Positions 27,489 to 37,335 of a DNA stretch of 64,000 nt are shown here, piece by piece. Source of the stretch: Acidimicrobiia bacterium (GTDB lineage Bacteria > Actinomycetota > Acidimicrobiia > Spongiisociales > ZC4RG35). The stretch is taken from NCBI GenBank assembly GCA_025928935.1, contig JAICNB010000005.1, positions 1 through 64,000 on the forward strand. Direction: 5' to 3'. Every line of letters starts with the position of its first letter. Position 1 is the first letter of the stretch. The notes beneath the pieces are model-generated. The model had not been told where the DNA came from, searched no databases, and worked only from the letters and a program-made list of their open reading frames with translations. The translations under genes and the position numbers were made by a program.

Positions 27489-28231
27489 CGTTTGGGGTGG
27501 CCCCGCTCGTCCAGGTCGGCAGAGTCGAGCACCTCACGTGGAGCCAGCTCCGGTGGGATGGGGTGGACGGTGCCTTTCTCCCGGGGCGGGTGGAAGGCGA
27601 CCCCAACCGTTGGGTGCCAGGCCAAGGCCACGATCGACACCCCACCGCACAGGGACACCAGAGCTGGGGCCAGCCATTGGCTGAAGGCGAGACCGATGGC
27701 CACTGCCGGCCATGCGATCCTGACCGCGATCAGGCCTCCGGGGAACACACGAGCAAACCAGAGTGCGGCGAGGGGGGCGGTCAAGCCGGTGACCAGCGTG
27801 GTGGCAGAAGGTCGGTCCCAGGCGGCCAGCCCGAGCGGGAATGGAAAACCGATCAGGACCAGCGGAACGAGGACCGCTCGAACAGGAGGGCCGGCCGCAG
27901 AGGGGAGACGACGGAGGGCGCCGGTGAGCGGGGGGAGGAACAAGGCCACGGCGCCCACGACCGTGGCGACCAGGGAGATGACCCAGAGCACGTCGATCGG
28001 TCTGGCTAACGCAATGACGAACAAAGCGGCCAGCGCCCCTAGCGAGGTCCGATGTGCCCACCGTCCGCCGGTCACGGTCAGACCGACCATGCCAACCGTG
28101 GCGAGGGCGAGTACGCCCACCATCATCAACAGCACGGACTCCGGGGCGAATGGGCCGGGGTCGACCGCGAGGGCTGCCGCCCATGCCAGCGCGGCCACGA
28201 GCGGTGCGGTGGCGAGAAGCGGGACCGTCAC
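27485..28231 (-). CDS. Polytopic membrane protein, unknown function
   Basis: 248 aa, multiple hydrophobic segments. Confidence 0.55.
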   Translation of the reverse strand: MTVPLLATAPLVAALAWAAALAVDPGPFAPESVLLMMVGVLALATVGMVGLTVTGGRWAHRTSLGALAALFVIALARPIDVLWVISLVATVVGAVALFLPPLTGALRRLPSAAGPPVRAVLVPLVLIGFPFPLGLAAWDRPSATTLVTGLTAPLAALWFARVFPGGLIAVRIAWPAVAIGLAFSQWLAPALVSLCGGVSIVALAWHPTVGVAFHPPREKGTVHPIPPELAPREVLDSADLDERGHPKR

Positions 28232-28256
28232 GCCCCGAGTCTCGCAGCGGGGACCT

Positions 28257-28940
28257 TCAAGCCGAAGTTGGGCTCTCCGGGCTGCCTGCGCGCTCGAGAA
28301 CCCGGAAGCCGGGCTTCTCGCCGAAGCGGGGTGAGTCGCCAGGGTCCCACTCTGTCTCCACCCGCCAGGCCGGTCCGGGGCGAAGGCTGACGACGGCTCC
28401 GTGCCCCGGCTTGCCTTCGTGCAAGCCGGAGAGGGGAGAGCCGATCAGTCTCAGGACGGCTGATTGGATCGGGTCCTGATGCGAGACGATGACGACGTCA
28501 CCGTGGGGGTGCTCCTGATCGAGTCGCCGCGCCACTGTGGCCATTCGGTCCGCCATCTCGACGAGGCTCTCACCGGCGAAGGGGAGGTTCTCCGGGTGCT
28601 CCAGGTAGGCCTCGAGGTCGCCCGGGAAGACGCTGGGGATGTCCCGCCACGCATGACCCTTCCATCTACCGATCACGGCCCACTCGGTCAGGCCGGGATC
28701 GACCTTCACCGGCACACCGGTGCGCGCCGCGATCGCTTCCCCAGTGCGCAAGGCGCGTTCCAATGGGGAGGACCAGATGGCCACGACCGGCCGGGGGCCG
28801 AGATAACGTCCCACCCGTTTGGCTTGCTCGATGCCGTGTGGGGAGAGGCCGAATCCTGGGAGGTCGGCGTAGACCAGATGGGCCGGATTGTCGACTTCGG
28901 CGTGACGAACCAGATGTACCAGGGCAGCCATGCCGCTCAT
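28257..28940 (-). CDS. Histidine phosphatase family protein
   Basis: LVHLVRHAEVDNPAHLVYADLPGFGLSPHGIEQAKRVG. Confidence 0.85.
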   Translation of the reverse strand: MSGMAALVHLVRHAEVDNPAHLVYADLPGFGLSPHGIEQAKRVGRYLGPRPVVAIWSSPLERALRTGEAIAARTGVPVKVDPGLTEWAVIGRWKGHAWRDIPSVFPGDLEAYLEHPENLPFAGESLVEMADRMATVARRLDQEHPHGDVVIVSHQDPIQSAVLRLIGSPLSGLHEGKPGHGAVVSLRPGPAWRVETEWDPGDSPRFGEKPGFRVLERAGSPESPTSA

Positions 28941-28994
28941 TGTGGTCGGAACCTGGCGCGACCAGAGGTAACTCCGCAGTTAACTTCGACGGGC

Positions 28995-30179
28995 ATGTGG
29001 GCCGAGCCGATCTTGCACGTTGATCTCGATGCCTTCTTCGTCGAGGCGGAGAGATTGCGTGACCCCGGCCTGATAGGGAGGCCGGTGGCCGTGGGCGGCA
29101 CAGGCGGCCGCGGGGTGATTGCCAGCGCTTCGTACGAGGCCAGGTCCTATGGCGTCCGCTCGGCACAGCCGACCTCGATCGCACTACGACTGTGCAAGGA
29201 GCTGATCGTCGTCCCACCGGCCCACAGCCGTTACGGAGAGCTCTCCGCGCAGGTCTTTGCCATCTTCAGGGAGTTCACGCCGGTGGTGGAGGGTCTGAGC
29301 GTGGATGAAGCGTTCCTCGACGTGTCGGGGTTGCGACGGCACTACTCAGGCCCGCTCGAGGTGGCGACGGCACTCCGGGAGGCGATACGTGGCCGCGTGG
29401 GGCTGCCTGCCTCGGTGGGCGTCGCCGCGTCGAAGTTCATGGCCAAGCTCGCCTCGGAGGCGGCCAAGCCCGATGGTCAGCTCCATGTGCCAAAGGAAAC
29501 CGAGTTGGCGTTCTTGCACGCTCTCCCCGTCGAGGCGCTCTGGGGTGTGGGGCCGGCCACGCTCGCCGGGCTGCAGCGTATCGGTGTGGTGACCATCGGG
29601 GACCTGGCTGAGCTGCCCGAGGCAGCCCTGGTCCGATCGCTTGGGCCGACCCAGGGGCGCCACCTCCTCGACCTCGCCCATGGCATCGACCCCCGGCCAG
29701 TCACTCCGGACAGTGGGGCCAAGTCGATCTCCGTCGAGGAGACCTACGACCGGGATCTCGAGGGTGCCGAGGTGATGACTACCGCTCTGCTCGCCCAGGC
29801 CCAGCGGCTCTCTGACCGGCTTCATCGCGCGGGCTTGGCGGCGAGGACGGTGACTCTGAAGGTGCGGTTCTCGGACTTCAGCACGATCACCCGGAGCGTG
29901 ACTGCGGGCGGTGCCGTGGACAGCCCGCGCGCTCTGTTTGCGGCGGCCAACGGTCTCCTCGGCCAGGTCGCACTCGAGCGCCCGGTGCGCCTGCTCGGGT
30001 TGGGGGGGTCCGGGCTGGAGCCGGCAGATGAGCCCAGACAGCTGCCCATCGAGTCCGAGGAAGGTTGGTCGAGGATCGCCGAGGCGGTAGCCGGAGTTCG
30101 CGATCGATTCGGTGAACATTCGGTGGAGCCGGCCCGGCTGCTGAATGCCCCGGACCGGAAGCAGGGACGTACCCGGTGA
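28995..30179 (+). CDS. dinB: DNA polymerase IV
   Basis: ILHVDLDAFFVEAERLRDPGLIGRPVAVGG, GLSVDEAFLDVSG, VGVAASKFMAKLASEAAKPDG. Confidence 0.92.
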   Translation: MWAEPILHVDLDAFFVEAERLRDPGLIGRPVAVGGTGGRGVIASASYEARSYGVRSAQPTSIALRLCKELIVVPPAHSRYGELSAQVFAIFREFTPVVEGLSVDEAFLDVSGLRRHYSGPLEVATALREAIRGRVGLPASVGVAASKFMAKLASEAAKPDGQLHVPKETELAFLHALPVEALWGVGPATLAGLQRIGVVTIGDLAELPEAALVRSLGPTQGRHLLDLAHGIDPRPVTPDSGAKSISVEETYDRDLEGAEVMTTALLAQAQRLSDRLHRAGLAARTVTLKVRFSDFSTITRSVTAGGAVDSPRALFAAANGLLGQVALERPVRLLGLGGSGLEPADEPRQLPIESEEGWSRIAEAVAGVRDRFGEHSVEPARLLNAPDRKQGRTR

Positions 30180-30237
30180 ACTGTCTCCGTGCCGGGTGTA
30201 TTGTGTCAGAGGGCTGTTAGCGGATGGCGAGAGGTCG

Positions 30238-30573
30238 ATGATGCCCCTCGATGATCACGAACAGAAGATCCTGGCGGAGATAGAGCGGCAGTTCTACGAA
30301 GAGGACCCGGAACTGGCGCGCGCCGTCCGCGAGATCGCGAAGCCGTCGCGCATCGGTGTCCGGCTGGCCATGCTCGGCGTCGTGGCCGGTCTAGCGGTCG
30401 TGATCGGATTCTTCGCCGCCAACACCGTGGTCGCCTTCCTCGGGTTCGCCCTCCTGGTCGGATCGGCGGTCGCCCTGGTCGCCGGGCTGAGGTCACGCGC
30501 ATGGCGCTCGACCCATGACGAGACGCAGAGCCAGGAGCCCGGGGACTGGCAGGATCCCTTCCGTCGCGACTGA
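30238..30573 (+). CDS. DUF3040 family membrane protein
   Basis: MPLDDHEQKILAEIERQFYEEDPELARAV plus two TM segments. Confidence 0.85.
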   Translation: MMPLDDHEQKILAEIERQFYEEDPELARAVREIAKPSRIGVRLAMLGVVAGLAVVIGFFAANTVVAFLGFALLVGSAVALVAGLRSRAWRSTHDETQSQEPGDWQDPFRRD

Positions 30574-30689
30574 TTCCGAAGCGCTATTGTTGCCGACCCA
30601 GCGACGGTCTCCGGAGGTTCCGACGCTTGTGGTGGAGGGCAACGGTCCACGACTCCGGGCCGGTGCGGGTTGGCATTAGGAAGGGACGA

Positions 30690-31190
30690 GTGGACCAATC
30701 ATTCACAGCCGAGCAGGCATGTCGGCTGACGAACTGCACGCATCATCAACTTCGCTATTGGGATCGTGTAGGACTGGTAACACCCTCGGTCCAGACGACA
30801 GGTGGCAGACCCGGGGTCCGGCGTCTCTACTCCTTCCGGGACCTGGTTGCCCTGCGGGTGGTGCGAAGTCTTCTCGACAACGGCATGTCACTGCAGAGGG
30901 TCCGGCGGGCCTGGGACTATTTGCGTCGAGAAGGCGGTATGGACGATCACCTGGCCGAGGTGAAGCTCGTTACCGACGGCCATACCATCTTTCATGTCGG
31001 CTCGGACGAGGGTGAGCTCATGGATGCCCTCCGTACCGGTCAGCTGGCCTTCTTCGTCGCCATCGACGAGATCGCACGAGAGGTCGAAGAGGATGTCACC
31101 AGGTTCGAGCTCGATCGCAGCACCTTCCTGAACATGCTGCGAAGGGTGGAAGACGACATCAGCGAGGAGCAGGCCGCCTCCGGCGGCTGA
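30690..31190 (+). CDS. MerR family transcriptional regulator
   Basis: TAEQACRLTNCTHHQLRYWDRVGLVTPSVQTTGGRPGVRRLYSFRDLVALRVVRSLLDNGMSLQRVRRA. Confidence 0.85.
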   Translation: MDQSFTAEQACRLTNCTHHQLRYWDRVGLVTPSVQTTGGRPGVRRLYSFRDLVALRVVRSLLDNGMSLQRVRRAWDYLRREGGMDDHLAEVKLVTDGHTIFHVGSDEGELMDALRTGQLAFFVAIDEIAREVEEDVTRFELDRSTFLNMLRRVEDDISEEQAASGG

Positions 31191-31196
31191 CCCTCG

Positions 31197-33509
31197 CTAC
31201 TCCCTGTCGATGAGCGACCGGGGGTTGAACACCGCCAGGGTCCGGTCCCATCTCTCGTAGTTCCTCCCGATCCAGGTCTCGGCGTGGGTGAGGTCGGAGA
31301 CGTGCCCGAGCCCGTACCGGTTCCCGTAGACCGTGGCCGAATATGAGGACGCCAGCGGGACCAGGTCCCGAGCAGTGGCGCGGGCAAACTCGAGCGGGGT
31401 CTGATGGGCCGGAACCGGCGTCCTCAGGTCGGTCAGGCGGTCCACGATCTCTTCCCATGCCGCGGTGATGTCCCCTTCGTGGAGACGCTTGATCCGACGT
31501 CGGCGACGCAGCGCCTTCAGCATCGGGATCAGGCTGATCAGCAGGGCGAGGGCCGGGAGGGCCAGCCATGCTCGGGAGAGTCGGAAGCCCGGGCCTGTGC
31601 CGTCGGTCGGCGCAGCGAAATCGGTCAGCCCCTCCTCGAACTGGCTTTCGAAGAACCCGGGCTGATCCAATGTCAGCGGGCCTTCCGACTCGGGGAGGTA
31701 TGGAGCCGGGTCGAACTCGGCGGTGATGCTGTCGGGCAGCGCGTCGTCGCTGCGAGGCGTCGGGTCGAAGCGCACCCATCCGAATCCGTCCATCCACATC
31801 TCGACCCAGGCGTGTGCGTTCCGGTCCCGCACCACGATGAGCTCTGTCCCGTTGGTCTGCTGCTCCACCGACCCCGGAGTGAAGCCCCAGACGACCCGGC
31901 TTGGGATGCCCACGGCGCGCCCGAGCACGGCCATCGCCGCGGCGAACTGCTCGCAATAGCCGGTCCGGAAGTTCTCGCTCTCCTCGTCGTCGAGCCAGGC
32001 ATCGAGGTTGAGCGCTCCGTGCCCGGTGGAGACTTCGGTCGAGTACTCGAACTCCCCGCTGTCCCTGAACCAGTGCTGGAGGAGCCAGGCGGCCTCGAAT
32101 GGAGTCGACGCCCCGGCCGTCTGCCTCCGAGCGATCTGCACCAGGCCGGGCGGCAGGTCAGGCAGATCGTCGAATCGCTCGAGGTCGGAGGGTTGGGTGA
32201 CCTCTCCGGGGGGCGGGCCCGGCTGGAGTGACGTCTCACCTGCATCGGCGGCGTTGGCGAAGAGAGGGCTGAGGGTGCCATCAGGCAACGTGGCCAGGGC
32301 ACCCAGGTCCTCGTCGGAGAGGGGAAGCACGGATTGCACCTCGTACTCGTCGTCTTCGTCTAGCTCGGGCTGGTAGATCACCGAGCCGTCTGCCGTGATC
32401 TGAAACCCGTTGACGTCCACGGTGTCGGAGCGGAAGAACTGCCCGACGCCGACAGTGGGGACCACCGCGGATCGAAGGTCGACGATCCGCACTCTCTGGG
32501 TCACCTCCTGGCTGGTCCCCCGATAGGCATGCTCGGGACTCCCGCCGGCGAGCCCGGGCTGATAGAAGTCGGCTCGGTCGGTGGTCGGCCGCCAGGCCTC
32601 GCCATCGAAATCGTCGAGGCTCTCCATCCGCCAATAGACCTGGTCGGCGGGTGGGGCGTTCGGGTCGAGCGTGGCCACGAACATGACGGCGTTGGAACGT
32701 CGGATGAAGCTCTGCTGCAGGTCGGCGAGACGATCGAATGTCGTGCCCCCGAAGCCGGGCCCGTACCCGCCCCCGTATCGCCACCGTATGTTGCCGTTGG
32801 CAGGCACGAGTGACGAGGCGGTGTCCGTGAGCAGCAGCGATGTCCCGGCCAGGACGACGGCGACGATGAGCGCCATGCTCCCGGCCCGCCGGGCCAGGGG
32901 CCGGCCCTCGGAATCGCGGGCCCGACCGGCCTCGCTTCGTCTCTCGACACCGAGTGCGGCCAGCGACAGTGCCGTGATGACTGCCAGGGCAATCAGCCAG
33001 GGCCATCCCGCCTGGATTCGGTCCATCACCGCGAACTGGAGATAGAGGCCCAGCGAGGGGGCGATCATGGCGAGGGTGGGGCCTCCGGAGGCGCCCCACA
33101 CGTAGAGGGCGCCGATACCCCACATCAACAGCGCCAGGATGGCCACCAGCCCCGACGTCGGGAATACCGGTGCCACCCCGAACCGGATGAGGTTCAGTGT
33201 CTGGCCGAGCTCCCCGGCCAGTGCACCGAGGCTGGCGCCGGTGGGGAGGAAGCCGAGGGCGAGTGTGTCGGGGACCGCTATGCGGAGGAAGAGGGCCAGC
33301 CCGGCAACGAGAAAGAGTGTCATGGCGAGGCGCTTGTTGGCCAACGTCTGCCTGAGCAGCCACCATATGACTCCACCGAGGAAGGCCGAGGCGATCATGA
33401 TCAGCTGCCAGTCCGGTGCCTCGGGGCCGGAATCGAGCAGTTGCCCCAGCCGGAGCAGCATCATCACGAAGGCGGCGGCGCCGGCTAGCCGGCCGAGACC
33501 GTTGCCCAT
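31197..33509 (-). CDS. TgpA-like transglutaminase, polytopic membrane protein
   Basis: GYCEQFAAAMAVLGRAVGIPSRVVWGF and NAHAWVEMWMDGFGWVRFDPTP (Cys-His-Asp core); ATG at 33509. Confidence 0.88.
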   Translation of the reverse strand: MGNGLGRLAGAAAFVMMLLRLGQLLDSGPEAPDWQLIMIASAFLGGVIWWLLRQTLANKRLAMTLFLVAGLALFLRIAVPDTLALGFLPTGASLGALAGELGQTLNLIRFGVAPVFPTSGLVAILALLMWGIGALYVWGASGGPTLAMIAPSLGLYLQFAVMDRIQAGWPWLIALAVITALSLAALGVERRSEAGRARDSEGRPLARRAGSMALIVAVVLAGTSLLLTDTASSLVPANGNIRWRYGGGYGPGFGGTTFDRLADLQQSFIRRSNAVMFVATLDPNAPPADQVYWRMESLDDFDGEAWRPTTDRADFYQPGLAGGSPEHAYRGTSQEVTQRVRIVDLRSAVVPTVGVGQFFRSDTVDVNGFQITADGSVIYQPELDEDDEYEVQSVLPLSDEDLGALATLPDGTLSPLFANAADAGETSLQPGPPPGEVTQPSDLERFDDLPDLPPGLVQIARRQTAGASTPFEAAWLLQHWFRDSGEFEYSTEVSTGHGALNLDAWLDDEESENFRTGYCEQFAAAMAVLGRAVGIPSRVVWGFTPGSVEQQTNGTELIVVRDRNAHAWVEMWMDGFGWVRFDPTPRSDDALPDSITAEFDPAPYLPESEGPLTLDQPGFFESQFEEGLTDFAAPTDGTGPGFRLSRAWLALPALALLISLIPMLKALRRRRRIKRLHEGDITAAWEEIVDRLTDLRTPVPAHQTPLEFARATARDLVPLASSYSATVYGNRYGLGHVSDLTHAETWIGRNYERWDRTLAVFNPRSLIDRE

Positions 33510-34663
33510 GAGCTTTTCATTGCGATCATCCAGGCCGGCGCCCACGGCTGATCGGGGGCCACGGAGACGGTGGTCACACCCATGCGATGGAATCCGACCA
33601 GCGTCTGTGAGGTCGAGGCCGACGCGGTCATGAGGACGGTGGTGGGGTAGTCGCTCGACAGGAGCTGTTGCACGCCGAGCAGTGGTCGGTCGGCCACCCC
33701 GGTGACGATCACCAGGGCGCCACCTCCGCCTTTCTGCCTGATTCGGCCGGCAACGGCCTCTATGTCGATGGCGGCATCGGGTTGGACGAGTGCGAGACGC
33801 TCCATGGCCGATGAGTAGCGGGCTGCGTCGATCGACTCGGCTTCGCCGGCCCAGAGGTCGGCGTCGAAACCGGACCCGACCAGATGGGTGACCACCGTCG
33901 CCGCTCCCGAGACCGCCCTCTCGAAGGCCTCCTGGGACTCGTAGCTGGGCGCTCGGACATCGAGCAGGACGAGGGCTCGGGATTGCCAGGGCGTCTCCAG
34001 CTGTCGGATCATCAACTGATCGGTGCGGGCCGAGGAGGGCCAATGCACTCTGCGAAGGTCGTCCCCTTGCTGATACTCGCGAAGGGTGTAGAAGTCCTCA
34101 CCACCCCGTCTGGCATGTTCGGGGCGTGACGCCTGCATTGCCGGGTCCTGACCGCGGACGATTGGGAACCCGGTGAGCTCCTCGATCGCCGGATAGACCA
34201 CGATTCGGTCTGCTGGGCCGGCCTGGCCGCTGGTCTCGGCGAGACCGAGCGGATCGTTGACCTTGAGCAGGGTGGGCCCCACCCGGTACACCCCCCGTGG
34301 CCGGCAGGTGACGCGGTAGGTGGCCGTGGCCGACTCCCCTCCCTTGAGCCGGGCCAACTCGAATACCGCCACGCCGAGTCGGTTCACGTCGTCCTCGAGG
34401 GTGACGCGGCTCACCGACCGCTTCGAGGCGTTGTCCAGGAGGAGGGTGACCGTGGTCGTCTCTCCGTCGTGGACCGTCGAAGAGGCGAGACGTCGGCTCA
34501 CCTCCAGGTCGGGTCGCCAACGCGCCACATAGGCGATGGCCACTGCCTGGGCCAGGAGCAGCGCTGCCCCGGTGAGCAGCAGCTCCATCTCCCCCAGGGC
34601 ATACCACAGGACGATCAGGGCGAGGCCGGCCCCGGACAGGGCCCAGCCTCGCAGCGTGGGCAT
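33485..34663 (-). CDS. DUF58 domain protein
   Basis: GEDFYTLREYQQGDDLRRVHWPSSARTDQLMIRQLE. Confidence 0.9.
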   Translation of the reverse strand: MPTLRGWALSGAGLALIVLWYALGEMELLLTGAALLLAQAVAIAYVARWRPDLEVSRRLASSTVHDGETTTVTLLLDNASKRSVSRVTLEDDVNRLGVAVFELARLKGGESATATYRVTCRPRGVYRVGPTLLKVNDPLGLAETSGQAGPADRIVVYPAIEELTGFPIVRGQDPAMQASRPEHARRGGEDFYTLREYQQGDDLRRVHWPSSARTDQLMIRQLETPWQSRALVLLDVRAPSYESQEAFERAVSGAATVVTHLVGSGFDADLWAGEAESIDAARYSSAMERLALVQPDAAIDIEAVAGRIRQKGGGGALVIVTGVADRPLLGVQQLLSSDYPTTVLMTASASTSQTLVGFHRMGVTTVSVAPDQPWAPAWMIAMKSSWATVSAG

Positions 34664-35643
34664 CAGGTAGCGATCCTGGAGGTTGTTCCCGGCACTCTCA
34701 GCCTGGTCATGACTTCGTCGATGAGATCGGGGAGCGTCTCTCCTCGCATCTGCGCCTCGGGGCGCAGACCCATGCGGTGCTCCATCACGGGGTGGGCTAG
34801 GGCCTTGATGTCGTCCGGGATGACGTATTCCCGGCCTTGCGAGGCGGCGCGGGCCCGGGAGAGCCGCTGCAGGAAGAGGGCCGACCGCGGCGAAGCTCCG
34901 AGCAGCACATCGGGGTGTTGTCTGGTTCCTTCCACGAGGTCGACGATGTAGGTCTTAACCGAGGCCGACACCGTGACCTTCCTTGCGGTGGCGATGAGCT
35001 CGTCGATCTCTGGTATCGAGACGACCGGCTGGAGATCGTGGAAGGTGGACCGCACACCGTGAGTGTCGAGGATCTCGAGCTCCTTCTCCCGGCTCGGGTA
35101 GCCAATGACAACCCGCATCATGAATCGGTCGAGCTGCGACTCGGGCAGCGGATAGGTCCCTTCGTGCTCCAAGGGGTTCTGCGTCGCCATGACCATGAAG
35201 GGGAGAGGGAGCTCCCGGGTGACCCCATCGGAGGTCACCTGGCGCTCTTCCATCGCCTCGAGGAGGGCTGACTGCGTCTTGGGGCTGGCCCGGTTGATCT
35301 CGTCACCGACCACGATGTTGGCGAAGATCGGGCCCGGCTTGAACTCGAACTCGTTTCGGTTGCGGTCCCACACCGTCACCCCGGTCACGTCCGAGGGGAG
35401 TAGGTCGGGAGTGAACTGGACCCGCTGGAAGAGGCTGTCGATCGAGCGTGCGATCGACTTGGCCAGCTGGGTCTTCCCGACGCCGGGCACGTCCTCGACC
35501 AGCACGTGGCCTTCGGCCACCAGTGCGAGGAGGGCCAACTCCACCACGTCCCGCTTCCCCTGGATGACCTTTTCGACGTTGCTCGCGATCACGTCGAATC
35601 GTCTGGAGAACGTCTCGATTTGTTGGGGGGATACCTCGGCCAA
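34663..35643 (-). CDS. MoxR family AAA+ ATPase
   Basis: EDVPGVGKTQLAKSIARSI, NIVVGDEINRASPKTQSALLEAMEERQVT. Confidence 0.93.
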   Translation of the reverse strand: MAEVSPQQIETFSRRFDVIASNVEKVIQGKRDVVELALLALVAEGHVLVEDVPGVGKTQLAKSIARSIDSLFQRVQFTPDLLPSDVTGVTVWDRNRNEFEFKPGPIFANIVVGDEINRASPKTQSALLEAMEERQVTSDGVTRELPLPFMVMATQNPLEHEGTYPLPESQLDRFMMRVVIGYPSREKELEILDTHGVRSTFHDLQPVVSIPEIDELIATARKVTVSASVKTYIVDLVEGTRQHPDVLLGASPRSALFLQRLSRARAASQGREYVIPDDIKALAHPVMEHRMGLRPEAQMRGETLPDLIDEVMTRLRVPGTTSRIAT

Positions 35644-35723
35644 AACGACCCTCCCTCGTCGCCTTCTGTGGGTCAGGACTCTACCGATAGACGTTTTCTT
35701 ACGTAGCTAAGGTTCCCCGGGGA

Positions 35724-35975
35724 GTGTCCGACCGATCCAAGCACCGCGGGCCTGGACTGGGCAGGGGCCTGCTGGCACTGGCGGGCAGGCCGATCCTGAT
35801 ATGGGAGGCGCTCAGAGCCGCGCTCTCCATGCGGCGGCGGGGTGGTCTGCTCCCGTCTGCCGACTACGTCGCCTGGCGCCTGCAAACCGCATACGGGGAC
35901 GCCTCCACTCAGGCGCGGGCGGAGGATCTGGCCTCATATCTCTCGTGGCGACGGAGAATGCGGGCGAAGACATGA
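35724..35975 (+). CDS. Small basic protein, unknown function
   Basis: 83 aa, GTG start; overlaps next gene by 4 nt. Confidence 0.55.
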   Translation: MSDRSKHRGPGLGRGLLALAGRPILIWEALRAALSMRRRGGLLPSADYVAWRLQTAYGDASTQARAEDLASYLSWRRRMRAKT

Positions 35976-36553
35976 GAGAGAAGCTGGTCGAGAGGCTCCA
36001 GGACATCCCCGGAGTGGCGTCGGTGTCACTCGACATCGACGAGATCGAGTCCGGGATCAAGGTCAAGCTCGACGACAACGCCGACGAGGCGGAGGTACTG
36101 GAAGCCGTCCGGGCCCTTCTGGTCGCCTATGGGGTCAGGGCCGCAGATCCCTCGAGTCTCGAGATAGGAAACCGTCAGTCGCAGGCGAGAGCCGCTCTCG
36201 GGGTCGACGTCCGCATAACGCCGGTTCAGGGTGGGGCCAGAGTCGAGGTCATCGGCACCGCGGTTCGCTCGTTCCGCCTGGTCCCGTCGACGCCCACGGC
36301 GATCGCCCAGGGTCTGACCGAAGCCTGGTCGCAGGTGCTGGGCCGGGTACCGCTGGAGATCACGAGGGTCACCCTGTCCGAAGACGGCGATCTGGGCGTC
36401 GTGGCCACAGACGGCACCACCGAGACGTCGGGTCACGCCGATATCGTGGACGGCTGGACACTTGCCCTTCCCCTGGCGGTTGGCCGGGCGATCGGGGTGG
36501 TCGACACCCCCGCCGACGCCCAGGAGCAGGGAAACTCCCAGGGCGATTGGTAA
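35972..36553 (+). CDS. Hypothetical protein
   Basis: 193 aa MREKLVERLQDIPGVASVSLDIDEIESGIKVKLDD...; no family recognised. Confidence 0.6.
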   Translation: MREKLVERLQDIPGVASVSLDIDEIESGIKVKLDDNADEAEVLEAVRALLVAYGVRAADPSSLEIGNRQSQARAALGVDVRITPVQGGARVEVIGTAVRSFRLVPSTPTAIAQGLTEAWSQVLGRVPLEITRVTLSEDGDLGVVATDGTTETSGHADIVDGWTLALPLAVGRAIGVVDTPADAQEQGNSQGDW

Positions 36554-36577
36554 CGTCTCTTCGGAGAATCGCTTCCC

Positions 36578-37075
36578 ATGGCACGGGTCCTCGTCTTGAA
36601 CGCCAGCTACGAGCCACTGTCGGTGGTGACCACCCGCCGGGCGGTCGTGCTCGTCCTCAACGAGAAGGCGAGCGTCGTGGTCGGCAAGGACGAGGTCTGG
36701 GCATCGGAGAGCGAGCTGGTCGAGGTTCCCTCGGTGGTGCGTCTCAACCGCTTCGTCAAAGTCCCCTATCGGAGGGCTGCGCCCGTCACCCGTCGGGCTG
36801 TGTTCGGGAGGGATGGTCACCGCTGTCAGTACTGCGGGGCCCCGGCCGAGTCACTCGATCACATCCTGCCCAGGTCACGTGGCGGTGACCACACCTGGGA
36901 GAACGTGGTGGCGTGCTGTCGCCCATGCAACATCTCGAAGGGTGACCGACTCCCCACCGAAGCCGGTCTTCGTCTCAACACCACCCCGGGCCCACCCCGT
37001 GGCTACGCGTGGATCTATGCCTCCACCGGCTATCAGGTGGATCCGGCCTGGCACCCCTATCTAGAAGTCGCCTGA
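36578..37075 (+). CDS. HNH endonuclease family protein
   Basis: VLVLNASYEPLSVV; RDGHRCQYCGAPAESLDHILPRSRGGDHTWENVVACCRPCNISKGDR. Confidence 0.9.
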   Translation: MARVLVLNASYEPLSVVTTRRAVVLVLNEKASVVVGKDEVWASESELVEVPSVVRLNRFVKVPYRRAAPVTRRAVFGRDGHRCQYCGAPAESLDHILPRSRGGDHTWENVVACCRPCNISKGDRLPTEAGLRLNTTPGPPRGYAWIYASTGYQVDPAWHPYLEVA

Positions 37076-37104
37076 GCACGCCGTCTCGCTGACGGTCCCT
37101 CCCC

Positions 37105-37130
37105 GGGTGCGCGGTTCCCGTGCGCAACCC
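37105..37130 (+). terminator. Candidate hairpin terminator GGGTGCGC-N9-GCGCaACCC
   Basis: Inverted repeat with one bulged A downstream of HNH gene; no U-tract. Confidence 0.25.
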
Positions 37131-37231
37131 ACCACCGACCCTGTGGCGCCCTGCTCACGGTTCTGATCCCGACGTCCCTGGTGCAAGCGACTATCTCTGG
37201 CCTGGCCGGATGCACACGACATGACTGCTTA

Positions 37232-37281
37232 GTGGGGGAAAAGGTTGACATGTGGGGTGAAGTGGGTCATAGTGGGTCGAA
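37232..37281 (+). promoter_or_regulatory. mraZ promoter with MraZ-binding direct repeats (GTGGG, 10-nt period)
   Basis: GTGGG at 37232, 37252, 37262, 37272; TTGACA (37245-37250)-N17-CATAGT (37268-37273). Confidence 0.75.
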
Positions 37282-37335
37282 CGGCCCGATGAGAAGCGGG
37301 GTCGACGGAATGAGGACGGACGGAGAAACGCAGAA

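Noticed and set aside
28941-28994. SOS box for dinB
   Set aside because: No GAAC-N4-GTTC match in this gap; the palindrome present has a different sequence.
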